Below, piece after piece: positions 40,954 to 49,410 of a DNA stretch of 64,000 nt; the first letter of the stretch is position 1; the number at the start of each line of letters is the position of its first letter. Position numbers and translations under genes: made by a program. Location of the stretch: contig CAKUZD010000002.1 of the NCBI GenBank assembly GCA_934718275.1, positions 269,169 to 333,168 of the forward strand, given 5' to 3'. A model generated the notes under the pieces. The model was not told the DNA's origin, did not search any database, and worked only from the letters and a program-made list of their open reading frames with translations. Source of the stretch: an uncultured Candidatus Melainabacteria bacterium (lineage in GTDB: Bacteria; Cyanobacteriota; Vampirovibrionia; Gastranaerophilales; Gastranaerophilaceae).

Positions 40954-42360
40954 ATGGAAACATTAACGAAACAAGAGGGATTAATTACAAAGATTATCGG
41001 TCCTGTTATAGATGTTGAGTTTCAACAAGGAGAGTTGCCTGAAATCTATACAGCACTTCATATTACTAAAGAAGATGGTTCTTATGTTGTGGCCGAAGTT
41101 CAACAAATGCTTGGCGGAAATAGGGTTAGAACAGTTGCGATGTCGTCAACTGACGGTTTGAAACGAGGCATGAAGGTTTTGAACACAAATGAACCAATTA
41201 AAATCCCTGTTGGGAAACCGATTTTAGGAAGAATTTTAAATGTAACCGGAGAGCCGGTTGATAAAATGGGCGCTATTGAAACTGATACTTATTTGCCAAT
41301 CCATAGAGAATCTCCAAAATTAGTTGATCAAAATACAAATGTTGAAGTATTGGAAACGGGTATCAAGGCAATTGACTTGCTTCAACCGTACCAAAAAGGT
41401 GGAAAAATCGGACTTTTTGGTGGTGCTGGTGTTGGTAAAACCGTTTTGATTATGGAACTTATTCACAATATTGCGATGGAACATTCCGGTGTTTCTGTAT
41501 TTGGAGGGGTTGGAGAAAGAACTCGTGAGGGTAACGACCTTTGGAATGAGATGAAAGAATCAGGTGTAATAGACAAGGTTGCGTTAATATACGGACAAAT
41601 GAATGAGCCGCCGGGAGCAAGAATGAGAGTAGGGCTTTCTGCTTTGACTGCTGCTGAATACTTCAGAGATTTTTCAAAACAGGATGTATTGCTTTTTGTT
41701 GATAATATTTTTAGGTTTACTCAGGCAGGTTCTGAAGTATCTGCTTTGTTGGGGCGTATGCCATCAGCTGTTGGTTATCAACCGACTTTGGCTAATGAAA
41801 TGGGTGAGTTACAAGAAAGAATTACATCTACAAAAGATGGCTCAATTACATCCGTACAAGCTATTTATGTTCCTGCGGATGACTTAACTGACCCTGCTCC
41901 TGCTACAACTTTTTCACACTTAGATGCATCAACTGTATTGTCAAGACAAATTGCATCCTTAGGTATTTATCCTGCGGTTGATCCGTTGGAATCTTCTTCA
42001 AGAGTGCTTGACCCTAATATTATTGGAGAAGAACATTATAATACTACAAGACGTGTTCTTGAAATTCTTCAAAAATACAAAGAATTACAAGATATTATTG
42101 CAATTTTGGGTATGGATGAGTTATCTGAAGAAGATAAGGAAACTGTTAATAGAGCAAGAAAAATTCAAAAATTCTTGTCACAACCTTTCTTTGTTGCTGA
42201 AAAATTCTCCGGAATTGATGGTAAATACGTAAAATTGGAAGATACTATCAGAGGCTTCAAGGAAATTATTGATGGAAAACACGATGATTTGCCGGAACAA
42301 GCTTTTTATATGGTTGGTACTATAGAAGAAGCAGTAGAAAAGGCTAAAACATTAAAATAG
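40954..42360 (+). CDS. atpD: F1 ATP synthase beta subunit
   Basis: 468 residues from the ATG at 40954. Catalytic subunit of F1. Walker A GGAGVGKTVLIMEL, GERTREGNDLWNEM, LLFVDNIFRFTQAGSEVSAL (Walker B) and the PSAVGYQPTLANEMGELQER segment are complete. Only beta and epsilon are here; the remaining subunit genes must lie elsewhere, the arrangement typical of cyanobacteria (where this gene is called atpB). Confidence 0.97.
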   Translation: METLTKQEGLITKIIGPVIDVEFQQGELPEIYTALHITKEDGSYVVAEVQQMLGGNRVRTVAMSSTDGLKRGMKVLNTNEPIKIPVGKPILGRILNVTGEPVDKMGAIETDTYLPIHRESPKLVDQNTNVEVLETGIKAIDLLQPYQKGGKIGLFGGAGVGKTVLIMELIHNIAMEHSGVSVFGGVGERTREGNDLWNEMKESGVIDKVALIYGQMNEPPGARMRVGLSALTAAEYFRDFSKQDVLLFVDNIFRFTQAGSEVSALLGRMPSAVGYQPTLANEMGELQERITSTKDGSITSVQAIYVPADDLTDPAPATTFSHLDASTVLSRQIASLGIYPAVDPLESSSRVLDPNIIGEEHYNTTRRVLEILQKYKELQDIIAILGMDELSEEDKETVNRARKIQKFLSQPFFVAEKFSGIDGKYVKLEDTIRGFKEIIDGKHDDLPEQAFYMVGTIEEAVEKAKTLK

Positions 42361-42430
42361 GTGAATAGTGAGTTGTGAATTGTGAATAGTTTAATTTTAA
42401 AGAAGCTGTTCACTTTTCACCTCAGCTATA
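42361..42430. repeat. GTGAATAGTGAG-type repeat between atpD and atpC
   Basis: GTGAATAGTGAGTTGTGAATTGTGAATAG-type short units at the left and CTGTTCACTTTTCAC at the right form an inverted pair. Related to the AAGTGAG repeat at 8322 and to 14225 and 62607. It separates two cotranscribed genes. Confidence 0.5.
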
Positions 42431-42443
42431 TAAAGGAAATGCT

Positions 42444-42836
42444 ATGCACTTAAAGATTATTACACATGAACGAGTTGTATTTGACGAAAATGTTGATGAA
42501 TTGTATACAAAAACAACTGATGGTGAAATAGGTATTTTAAAAAATCACGTTCCGGTTATGGCAGCTTTGGATATAGGTGTTACCAAGGCAATAAAAGACA
42601 ATGAGCCTATGTTTTTTACAACGATGGGCGGAGTTTTTCAGTACAAGGATGATGAGGCTTTAATTCTAACAACAACAGCTGAGCGTGGTGAAGAAATTGA
42701 TATTGCAAGAGCTAAAGATGCATTAAATAGAGCAAAAGCCAGATTGGCTGATTCTGAGGCAGAAATAGATGCGAAACGAGCTGAAGCTGCTATTGCGAGA
42801 GCTATGGTGCGTTTGAAAGCGACTCTAAATTCATAA
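42444..42836 (+). CDS. atpC: F1 ATP synthase epsilon subunit
   Basis: 130 residues. N-terminal beta sandwich (LKIITHERVVFDENVDEL, EIGILKNHVPVMAALDIGV) and C-terminal helical hairpin (AKDALNRAKARLADSEAEID) that can inhibit ATP hydrolysis. AAAGGAA precedes the ATG. Partner of the beta subunit upstream; called atpE in cyanobacteria. Confidence 0.93.
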   Translation: MHLKIITHERVVFDENVDELYTKTTDGEIGILKNHVPVMAALDIGVTKAIKDNEPMFFTTMGGVFQYKDDEALILTTTAERGEEIDIARAKDALNRAKARLADSEAEIDAKRAEAAIARAMVRLKATLNS

Positions 42837-42860
42837 AATTTCAAGATAATTAATTGGGCT

Positions 42861-43433
42861 ATGGAAAAGACTCTTTATCAGATTTTTAAAACATTTTTTA
42901 AAGTTGGTACTTTACTACTAGGTGGTGGGTATGTAATTTTGCCTCTTTTGCAATCCGAATTAGTAGATAAAAAACATTGGCTTGAAGAAGATGAATTATG
43001 TGAGTATTACGCGCTAAGTCAAAGTGTTCCGGGGATTATTGCAGCTAATACTGCTATGTTTACAGGTTATAGATTGCGTGGAACTCCAGGTGCTATAACT
43101 GCAACTTTTGGAGTTGTTCTTCCTGCTTTCATCTCGATAATAATTATTGCAAGAATTTTGGAACAAGTTGTAAAAATGCAATTTATTCAAAGTATATTTT
43201 GGGGAGTTGGAGTTGCTGTATTAATTTTAATTTTTCTTGCAGTAAAAGAAATGTGGAGAAAAAGTGTTGTTGATAAATTCACTTGTTGGATATTTTTTAT
43301 AACATTTATGCTTTCGGGTTGTTTCAAAGCTCCTCCTGCCGCATTAATTGTGCTTGCAATTTTTATCGGGCTTTGGCTACAGGTTGCCAAGAACATTGAG
43401 TTTGGCGAAAAAAAAGGAGATAAAAGGGAATGA
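42861..43433 (+). CDS. Chromate transporter family protein, first half-size subunit
   Basis: 190 residues with about five to six membrane spans. KTFFKVGTLLLGGGYVILPL is the GGG-containing CHR signature, and LSQSVPGIIAANTAMFTGYR matches the family's second motif. It is a single CHR domain; the second domain is the next gene, overlapping by 4 bases (ATGA). Short-chain pairs of this sort act together as an anion transporter; chromate efflux is known for some, other substrates are possible. Confidence 0.85.
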   Translation: MEKTLYQIFKTFFKVGTLLLGGGYVILPLLQSELVDKKHWLEEDELCEYYALSQSVPGIIAANTAMFTGYRLRGTPGAITATFGVVLPAFISIIIIARILEQVVKMQFIQSIFWGVGVAVLILIFLAVKEMWRKSVVDKFTCWIFFITFMLSGCFKAPPAALIVLAIFIGLWLQVAKNIEFGEKKGDKRE

Positions 43434-43966
43434 TTGTTTATGTAAAATTATTTTTAGAATTTTTCCATATCGGGTTATTCTCTTTTGGTGGAGGATACGC
43501 AACATTACCGTTTTTGTACCATATTGCAGATGTTCAAAAATGGTATACAACAAAGCAGTTGGCTGATATGATTGCAGTTTCATCAATTACTCCCGGGCCT
43601 GTAGGTGTTAATGTTGCAACGTTTGCCGGATTTGTGACCGGTGGAGTTGAAGGTGCTTTTATTGCAACTACTGCGGTAATTTTGCCATCGTTAATATTAA
43701 TTATAATTATTTCTAAGTTATTAGAACAATTTAGGCATAACAAATATGTTCAGTCTGTTATTTATACATTAAAACCTGCAGGTTGTGGGCTATTGGCTGC
43801 GGTTGGGGTTGATATGTTTATCAATAATATTAATGTATGTGGAATGATTTTGCTTGTAGGATTATTTATTGCAAGCATTACTGAAAAACGTGACCCGTTA
43901 TTTTATATAGCGGTTTCAGCCATTGTTGGTCTGGTTGCAGGATTTTTTAATTTGACAGGGAGTTAA
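43430..43966 (+). CDS. Chromate transporter family protein, second half-size subunit
   Basis: 178 residues. EFFHIGLFSFGGGYATLPFL is the CHR signature, and VSSITPGPVGVNVATFAGFV the second motif. Overlaps the preceding subunit gene by 4 bases, so they are made together, probably as an antiparallel heterodimer. Its 3' end overlaps the convergent comM gene by 20 bases. Confidence 0.85.
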   Translation: MIVYVKLFLEFFHIGLFSFGGGYATLPFLYHIADVQKWYTTKQLADMIAVSSITPGPVGVNVATFAGFVTGGVEGAFIATTAVILPSLILIIIISKLLEQFRHNKYVQSVIYTLKPAGCGLLAAVGVDMFINNINVCGMILLVGLFIASITEKRDPLFYIAVSAIVGLVAGFFNLTGS

Positions 43967-45482
43967 GCATTCTGTATTGTAGGGCTTGCATGAGATGCGT
44001 TTGCTTAATATTTTCGGAATTATCCAAATCTGCTATTGTTCTTGCAAGTTTTAGTACTCTGTCGTATTTTCTGCCGGATAGTTGGTATTTTACAACTGCC
44101 ATTTTTAGTAATTCTGTTGATGATTTTTCTATTTGACAATATTTCTTGATAAGTTTAGAAGTTAGCTCAGAATTTGTTAAAATGCCGTCATTTTTGTAAC
44201 GTTCAGCTTGTATTTTTCTTGCATTTACAACTCTTTTTCTTATGGTTTCAGAAGATTCCGTAGCAGGTAGTGTGTTTAAAAGTTCTTCAGATGTCAAGCG
44301 TGGAACTTCTACTTGCAAGTCAATTCTGTCAAGTAATGGGCCGGAAAGCCTTGACTGATAACGATTTATTTGAAAATCAGAACAAGTACATTGTTTTTGT
44401 TTGTCTCCTAAATATCCGCAAGGGCAAGGGTTCATAGCCCCGAGCAGCATAAATTTTGCGGGATATTTTATTGAATGTTTGGCTCTAGAAATAACTATTT
44501 CACCATCTTCAAGAGGTTGGCGTAAAACTTCCAAAACATTTCTCGGAAATTCAACCATTTCGTCAAGAAAAAGCACTCCTCTATGTGCTAAAGTTATTTC
44601 ACCGGGTTTTGGAACTGTGCCGCCTCCAATGATTCCGTTTGCGGAGGCCGTGTGGTGAATTGCTCGGAAGGGGCGTTTGGTCATTAACGGTTCATTTGGC
44701 GATAAGAGTCCGGAAATACTATATATTTTAGTTAATTCCAGGGCTTCAGAGAGTTCTAATGGTGGTAATATTGAGGCAAAACATTTTGCCATAAGAGTTT
44801 TGCCCGAGCCGGGAGAGCCAATCATTAGCATATTATGTCCGCCCGCAGCAGCTATTTCAAGTGCACGTTTCGCCTTTTGTTGCCCTTTAACATCCTTAAA
44901 ATCATATATATAGTCTTGTTTAGCCTCTTGCGATAAGTAATTATTGATGTCAATAATTGTTGGCTTTATTTGATTTTCAGAGAAATGATTTACAACATCT
45001 GCCAAACAATTTGCTCCAAAAATGTTCACATTTCCGGCTAAAGCAGCTTCTGTTGCATTTACTGAAGGTACAAAAATATTTTTTATACCAAAAGATTTTA
45101 ATCCTAAAATTAGTGGTAAGACTCCGGTTACGCCGCGTAAGCTGCCATCAAGAGAAAGTTCTCCGATAAATGCATATTCTTTTAATTTTTCCTCTTGCAA
45201 AACTTCTTCTTCAACAAGTAAGCCAATAGCTATCGGTAAATCAAAATTAGAGCCTTCTTTTTTTAAATCTGCAGGAGCGAGATTAATTACAACTTTTTTA
45301 GCAGGGAACGTAAAGCCGGAGTTTTTTATCGCGGAACGAACTCTGTCCCGAGCCTCATTGATTGCGGCATCAGGCAGACCTACTATAGAAAAGGCCGGCA
45401 GACCACTTAAAACATCCGTTTCTACAGTTACATTGTAGGCTTCAAGTCCGATTACGGTTGCAGTTGTAATTTTATTTACCAT
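43947..45482 (-). CDS. comM: ComM/YifB family Mg-chelatase-like ATPase
   Basis: 511 residues. N-terminal Lon-like domain (IVGLPDAAINEARDRVRSAI), then an AAA+ domain with Walker A MIGSPGSGKTLMAKCFASIL and GVLFLDEMVEFPRNVLEVLR (Walker B), a zinc-like CPCGYLGDKQKQCTCS and a C-terminal Mg-chelatase helical domain. ComM is a branch-migration helicase that helps integrate transforming DNA. It belongs with the ComF-like and pilus genes of the window. The start has a -10-like TATCAT six bases upstream and no ribosome binding site. Confidence 0.93.
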   Translation of the reverse strand: MVNKITTATVIGLEAYNVTVETDVLSGLPAFSIVGLPDAAINEARDRVRSAIKNSGFTFPAKKVVINLAPADLKKEGSNFDLPIAIGLLVEEEVLQEEKLKEYAFIGELSLDGSLRGVTGVLPLILGLKSFGIKNIFVPSVNATEAALAGNVNIFGANCLADVVNHFSENQIKPTIIDINNYLSQEAKQDYIYDFKDVKGQQKAKRALEIAAAGGHNMLMIGSPGSGKTLMAKCFASILPPLELSEALELTKIYSISGLLSPNEPLMTKRPFRAIHHTASANGIIGGGTVPKPGEITLAHRGVLFLDEMVEFPRNVLEVLRQPLEDGEIVISRAKHSIKYPAKFMLLGAMNPCPCGYLGDKQKQCTCSDFQINRYQSRLSGPLLDRIDLQVEVPRLTSEELLNTLPATESSETIRKRVVNARKIQAERYKNDGILTNSELTSKLIKKYCQIEKSSTELLKMAVVKYQLSGRKYDRVLKLARTIADLDNSENIKQTHLMQALQYRMLNSLSN

Positions 45483-45527
45483 AGAACAATGATACTACAA
45501 AAAACGTTTTTGTTATATAATTATCTT
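45483..45527. promoter_or_regulatory. 45-base divergent promoter region of comM and the GT9 gene
   Basis: TATCAT (minus strand, 45494-45489) is six bases from the comM ATG; TATAAT (plus strand, 45516-45521) is six bases from the ATG at 45528. No ribosome binding site fits for either gene and no clear -35 boxes are seen. Confidence 0.45.
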
Positions 45528-46571
45528 ATGAATATATTAGCAATAAATTTTGGCGGAATAGGTGATGAAATTTTTTTCTTGCCAACACTTATATCATTAA
45601 AAAAAGAGTTCCCAAATGCAAAAATTACTCTTGCTTTAGAGCCAAGAAGTAAGAGTGTAAAAGATTTAACGAATATTATTGATGACTTATTTTTGATTGA
45701 TATTAAAGGAAAAAATAAATATTCAGAGTTATTAAAACTTGTTTTTCTTGCGAAAAAGGGACATTTTGATATGGTTGTGTCTTCCGGTGGAAATAAATTG
45801 ATAAGTGTCTTGCTTGCGATGACAGGAATAAAAAAACGTTATGGATATGATACGGGAAAATTAAGCCAAATATTGTTAACTAAGGCAGTTCCTTTGAATA
45901 AAAAACAATATGCTTGTGCGATGTATCATGACTTGATTTCTCCTATTACTGAATATAAAACAGAATTGCCTGAAATTAATGTTGAACCGCAAGAGAAAAA
46001 GTCTAATACAGTTCTTATTCATCCCGGAGTTAGTAAAATGAGTGTTAGCAAAGGTATGATAAAAACTGTTGGAGCAGACGTTTGGGCAGATACCGTAAAT
46101 ATCTTATTAAAAAAAGGTAAAAAGGTTATGTTAGCAGGTGGCCCTGATGATAAAGAAGTTATTGAAGGAATTTTGGATAAGTTAGGGCTTTCTTCAGAAT
46201 ATGCAACTTCACAAGGTTCGTTAGTAAACTCAGTTCTTTCCACAAACGAACGAGAATTGTTTATCAATTATTATGGAAAAACTAAGAGTTTGAAGGATTT
46301 AGCGGTTTTAATAGGACAAGCTGAAAAATTTTTATGTTCGGATTCAGCGCCTTTGCATGTTGGAGTTGCGATGAAAACCAGGACTTATGTTATTTTTGGG
46401 CCAACTGATGATAAAATGTTAATTCCTCAATCAGATTTAGTTACACCAATAAAAGCAAATGATAATTGTCCTATAAAACCTTGTCTTTGGGCTCATAGAC
46501 AAACAACTTGTGAAAATTTGGATTGCTTGAAAATTACTGCGCAAGATATTGTTGATGTCGTTTTGAAATAG
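45528..46571 (+). CDS. Heptosyltransferase-like glycosyltransferase (GT9)
   Basis: 347 residues from the ATG at 45528, a conserved start (MNILAINFGGIGDEIFFLPT) for ADP-heptose:LPS heptosyltransferases. N-terminal acceptor domain, then VLIHPGVSK, KVMLAGGPDDKEVIEG and FLCSDSAPLHVGVAMKTRTY with the donor-binding Asp and His. It probably adds a sugar to lipopolysaccharide or another envelope glycan. The in-frame ATG at 45489 lies in the divergent promoter region and is less likely. Confidence 0.85.
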   Translation: MNILAINFGGIGDEIFFLPTLISLKKEFPNAKITLALEPRSKSVKDLTNIIDDLFLIDIKGKNKYSELLKLVFLAKKGHFDMVVSSGGNKLISVLLAMTGIKKRYGYDTGKLSQILLTKAVPLNKKQYACAMYHDLISPITEYKTELPEINVEPQEKKSNTVLIHPGVSKMSVSKGMIKTVGADVWADTVNILLKKGKKVMLAGGPDDKEVIEGILDKLGLSSEYATSQGSLVNSVLSTNERELFINYYGKTKSLKDLAVLIGQAEKFLCSDSAPLHVGVAMKTRTYVIFGPTDDKMLIPQSDLVTPIKANDNCPIKPCLWAHRQTTCENLDCLKITAQDIVDVVLK

Positions 46572-46598
46572 AAATTAAACTACCTAATGACAATTTTT

Positions 46599-47300
46599 TT
46601 AAATTCCAACACTTAAACCTGCGCAAAGATTAATAGATTGCCCTGTAATTCCCCTTGCATCTTCAGAAATTAAATATTTGCATAATTTGGCAATTTCTTC
46701 TGGTTTTACAAATCTTTTTTGAGGGATAGTTTCAATAATTTCTTCTTGTGAAAAATCGCTGTCATCAATTGAGGATAAGCCTAACTCTGTTTCTACCCAT
46801 CCCGGGTTGATTGTATTAACAGTTATGTTGAATTCTGCTAATTCTAAGGCAAGTGCCTTTGTTAGCCCGATTAAACCGGCTTTTGAACTGGAATAAATAC
46901 TTGCGTAAGCCTCTCCCATTACTCCGGAAATGGAGCCAATATTTATAATCCTGCCCCATTTTTTGTTTTTCATATTCGAAATAGCTTTTGAGCTAAGATA
47001 TGCAGGAGCGACTAAGTTTGTTTGGTAAAGTCTTTGTATTTCTTCGAAATTCATTTTATCCAAGTCGGAATAAATATATTCCCCTGCATTGTTAATTAAA
47101 ACATCAATATCTTTTTGTTTAATAAAATCTACAAGAATGCTGATATCTTTCGATAAATCGCAAACACAAAAACCTTTGGCGTGACATTTTGCCAAAGCTT
47201 CTTCGTTCCTACCTGTTACGTAAACTTCTCCAATATTTTTAAGTTCAAGCGCGATAGCATTTCCAATACCTTTAGATGCGCCGGTTACAAGTATGTTCAT
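46599..47300 (-). CDS. Short-chain dehydrogenase/reductase (FabG-like)
   Basis: 233 residues from the ATG at 47300 with GAGGAGGG upstream. Rossmann NAD(P)-binding GASKGIGNAIALEL, NNAGEY, catalytic Tyr-x-x-x-Lys in YSSSKAGLIGLTKALALEL with Ser in INIGSISG, and NTINPGWVET. Close in layout to 3-oxoacyl-ACP reductase, but the substrate cannot be fixed without context. First base of the gap to secG is 62 bases away; same strand. Confidence 0.85.
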   Translation of the reverse strand: MNILVTGASKGIGNAIALELKNIGEVYVTGRNEEALAKCHAKGFCVCDLSKDISILVDFIKQKDIDVLINNAGEYIYSDLDKMNFEEIQRLYQTNLVAPAYLSSKAISNMKNKKWGRIINIGSISGVMGEAYASIYSSSKAGLIGLTKALALELAEFNITVNTINPGWVETELGLSSIDDSDFSQEEIIETIPQKRFVKPEEIAKLCKYLISEDARGITGQSINLCAGLSVGI

Positions 47301-47362
47301 TTCCCTCCTCGAAATCAAAGATTTCGTTTCTCCAACAAGTGAAGAATGTGAAGTTTCGTTTT

Positions 47363-47590
47363 CTATTTAATTATTCCAAACCCTATAAGGAATGTACAAA
47401 CTAAAAATATCCCGGCAACAATGCCTGTAAGTTTATTTAACCCCTTTTCTGCACTTTTTTGAGATGCAAAAACGTGTGATGCTCCGCCAATACCTGCAAT
47501 TCCATCACCTTTTGGGGAATGTAATAAGATTAGTACAATAAGCAACAACGCTGCAATTATTTGAATAGCCCATACTAAAGTTAATAACAT
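47363..47590 (-). CDS. secG: Preprotein translocase subunit SecG
   Basis: 75 residues with two membrane spans (WAIQIIAALLLIVLILLHS and LTGIVAGIFLVCTFLIGFG) separated by the conserved SPKGDGIAGIGGASHVFASQ-type loop. SecG assists SecYE in protein export. AAGGAG precedes the ATG, which overlaps the upstream NrtR-like gene's stop by one base (TAATG). Confidence 0.92.
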   Translation of the reverse strand: MLLTLVWAIQIIAALLLIVLILLHSPKGDGIAGIGGASHVFASQKSAEKGLNKLTGIVAGIFLVCTFLIGFGIIK

Positions 47591-48276
47591 TATTTTTTCT
47601 CCTTTTTCTTAGAAATAAAATGAGCTCTTTTTGAATTCAATTTAATATCTTTAAATGTATATAGTCTTGCGGGTCTTTTGGATGATGATTTTGTGTATTC
47701 ATCAAGTTCAATCAATCCTTGGGTTGCAAGAGCTTTTTTTCTAAAATTACGTTTATCAAGTTTTTTGCCCATGATTAATTCATAAGCTTTTTGCATTTCT
47801 GTTAATGTAAATTTTTCGTTTAACAGTTGGTACGCAACAGGACAAAGTTCTAATCTTTCGCGAGTTCTTTTTAATGAATATTCAATAATATCTTTGTGGT
47901 CAAATGCAAGTGGCGGCATGGATGAAATTTTATGCCAGCCTAACTCAGGAGTTGTTATGATGTTAAAATCTTCAGCTCTGACGAGTGCAAAGTATGCGCA
48001 GGTTATAACTCTTGCATTTGGGTGACGAAGTGGATCGCCAAAAGTATAAAGTTGCTCTAGGTAAACGTTGTCAATATTTGTTCGTTCTTTCAATATTCTT
48101 AATGCGGCTTGGTCAAGGTTTTCAGATAACCTTACATATCCTCCGGGGATAGCCCATTTGTCTTTGAACGGTTCTGTTGTTCTTTTTACCAATAAAACGT
48201 GCAACGCATCATTTTTCATTGTCATAATAACAACGTCAACTGTAATTTCATGTGTTTTTGTTTCGTTAAAAATCAT
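47590..48276 (-). CDS. NrtR-like Nudix-domain transcription regulator
   Basis: 228 residues from the ATG at 48276 with AGGGACAGAG. N-terminal Nudix fold (VDVVIMTMKNDALHVLLVKR; WAIPGGYVRLSENLDQAALR) and a C-terminal winged-helix domain (FTLTEMQKAYELIMGKKLDK; FRKKALATQGLIE). The Nudix box is degenerate: the REx2EE part reads RILKERT, so hydrolysis is unlikely. This is the layout of NrtR, which senses ADP-ribose and controls NAD genes; nadA and nadK elsewhere in the window are candidate targets. Which genes it binds is inference. Confidence 0.8.
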   Translation of the reverse strand: MIFNETKTHEITVDVVIMTMKNDALHVLLVKRTTEPFKDKWAIPGGYVRLSENLDQAALRILKERTNIDNVYLEQLYTFGDPLRHPNARVITCAYFALVRAEDFNIITTPELGWHKISSMPPLAFDHKDIIEYSLKRTRERLELCPVAYQLLNEKFTLTEMQKAYELIMGKKLDKRNFRKKALATQGLIELDEYTKSSSKRPARLYTFKDIKLNSKRAHFISKKKEKK

Positions 48277-48438
48277 AAATTCTCTGTCCCTACAATCAAT
48301 GATATAATAAAAATAGATTTTTACATAAGTTAATAGTTTATTTTTATTAACAAAATTTAACATGTATCGGAAACTTAATCAATTTTCATGAAAACAAATA
48401 CTTTATATATATACGGGGAATAAGTTATAGGGATAAAT

Positions 48439-49353
48439 ATGTTCAGCACAGTAAAATTTAACAATTTTTATATGATGCCTCCTATGGGATTTAATCCTTT
48501 TATGGGTGGTTGTGGCTGCAATTCATTTAATCCTATGTTTCAATTTGGGATGATGAATAATTCATTATTCAATATGCCTCAAATGTCTTTCGCTCCAACT
48601 TTTTCAATGCCTATGTTTTCACCATTCTCAATGATGGGAAATTATTCAATGCCATCAATGTTAATGGGAGGAAATATTTTTTCAATGGCTGCTTATAATA
48701 TGCCGATGGCTTCAATTAATCCGATGATGGGTTGCGGGATGTCAACTTTATTAAATGAAATCAATTTGTTAAACCAATATATGAATAATTTCGGAAGCTT
48801 GTTAACTTCAAAAACAGGAAATGCAGAAGTTGACAATTCTCCAATTAATGACACCGGCAAATTAGATAAAGATTTTTTGAAAAAAACAAAAAAGATTGCC
48901 AAAAATTTGAACTGTGATTATAAAGACTTGTTGGCTTTGATTAACAGTGAATCAAGTTTTGATCCAAAAGCAAAAAGCGGAAGTTTTGTCGGATTAATTC
49001 AATTTGGGGATTTGGCAATTGAAGAACTTAGAACTAATTGTGGTTGTAAAGGGCTGACAAAAGATAAAATTTTAAATATGTCAAGAATGCAACAACTTGA
49101 TTTGGTTGAAAAACTCCTAATGTACTATAAACAACGAAAATTTGCTCCAAACGCAAGATTATCTGCAGGTGATTTGTATGCTATGATTCTTGCTCCAAGC
49201 AGAGCTAACAGAGAAGTGTTATATACAAAGGGAGAAAAAGGCTACAATTCTGTAAATGCTAAAATGGATTACAACAAAGATGGAAAAATAACTAAGTCGG
49301 AAATGTCTAGAAGAATTAGAGAAAAAAGCGTAGATGAATCAATATTTGCGTAA
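48439..49353 (+). CDS. Met-rich protein with lytic-transglycosylase-like domain and EF-hand-like loop
   Basis: 304 residues. Residues 1-125 are low-complexity, with very many Met, Phe, Asn, Pro and Gly (FNPMFQFGMMNN; PMFSPFSMMGNYSMPSMLMG) and a CGC cluster. Residues 145-250 resemble the SLT transglycosylase fold: KIAKNLNCDYKDLLALINSE with the catalytic Glu followed by SSFDPKAKSGSFVGLIQFGD. DYNKDGKITKSEM near the end is an EF-hand-like calcium loop. No signal peptide is visible, so how it would reach peptidoglycan is unclear. It precedes minCDE by 57 bases. Confidence 0.75.
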   Translation: MFSTVKFNNFYMMPPMGFNPFMGGCGCNSFNPMFQFGMMNNSLFNMPQMSFAPTFSMPMFSPFSMMGNYSMPSMLMGGNIFSMAAYNMPMASINPMMGCGMSTLLNEINLLNQYMNNFGSLLTSKTGNAEVDNSPINDTGKLDKDFLKKTKKIAKNLNCDYKDLLALINSESSFDPKAKSGSFVGLIQFGDLAIEELRTNCGCKGLTKDKILNMSRMQQLDLVEKLLMYYKQRKFAPNARLSAGDLYAMILAPSRANREVLYTKGEKGYNSVNAKMDYNKDGKITKSEMSRRIREKSVDESIFA

Positions 49354-49410
49354 ACTGTTTTCAAAAAATATTACAATTCGACATAATTTGTTGATGTTCT
49401 AGGATGTTTC

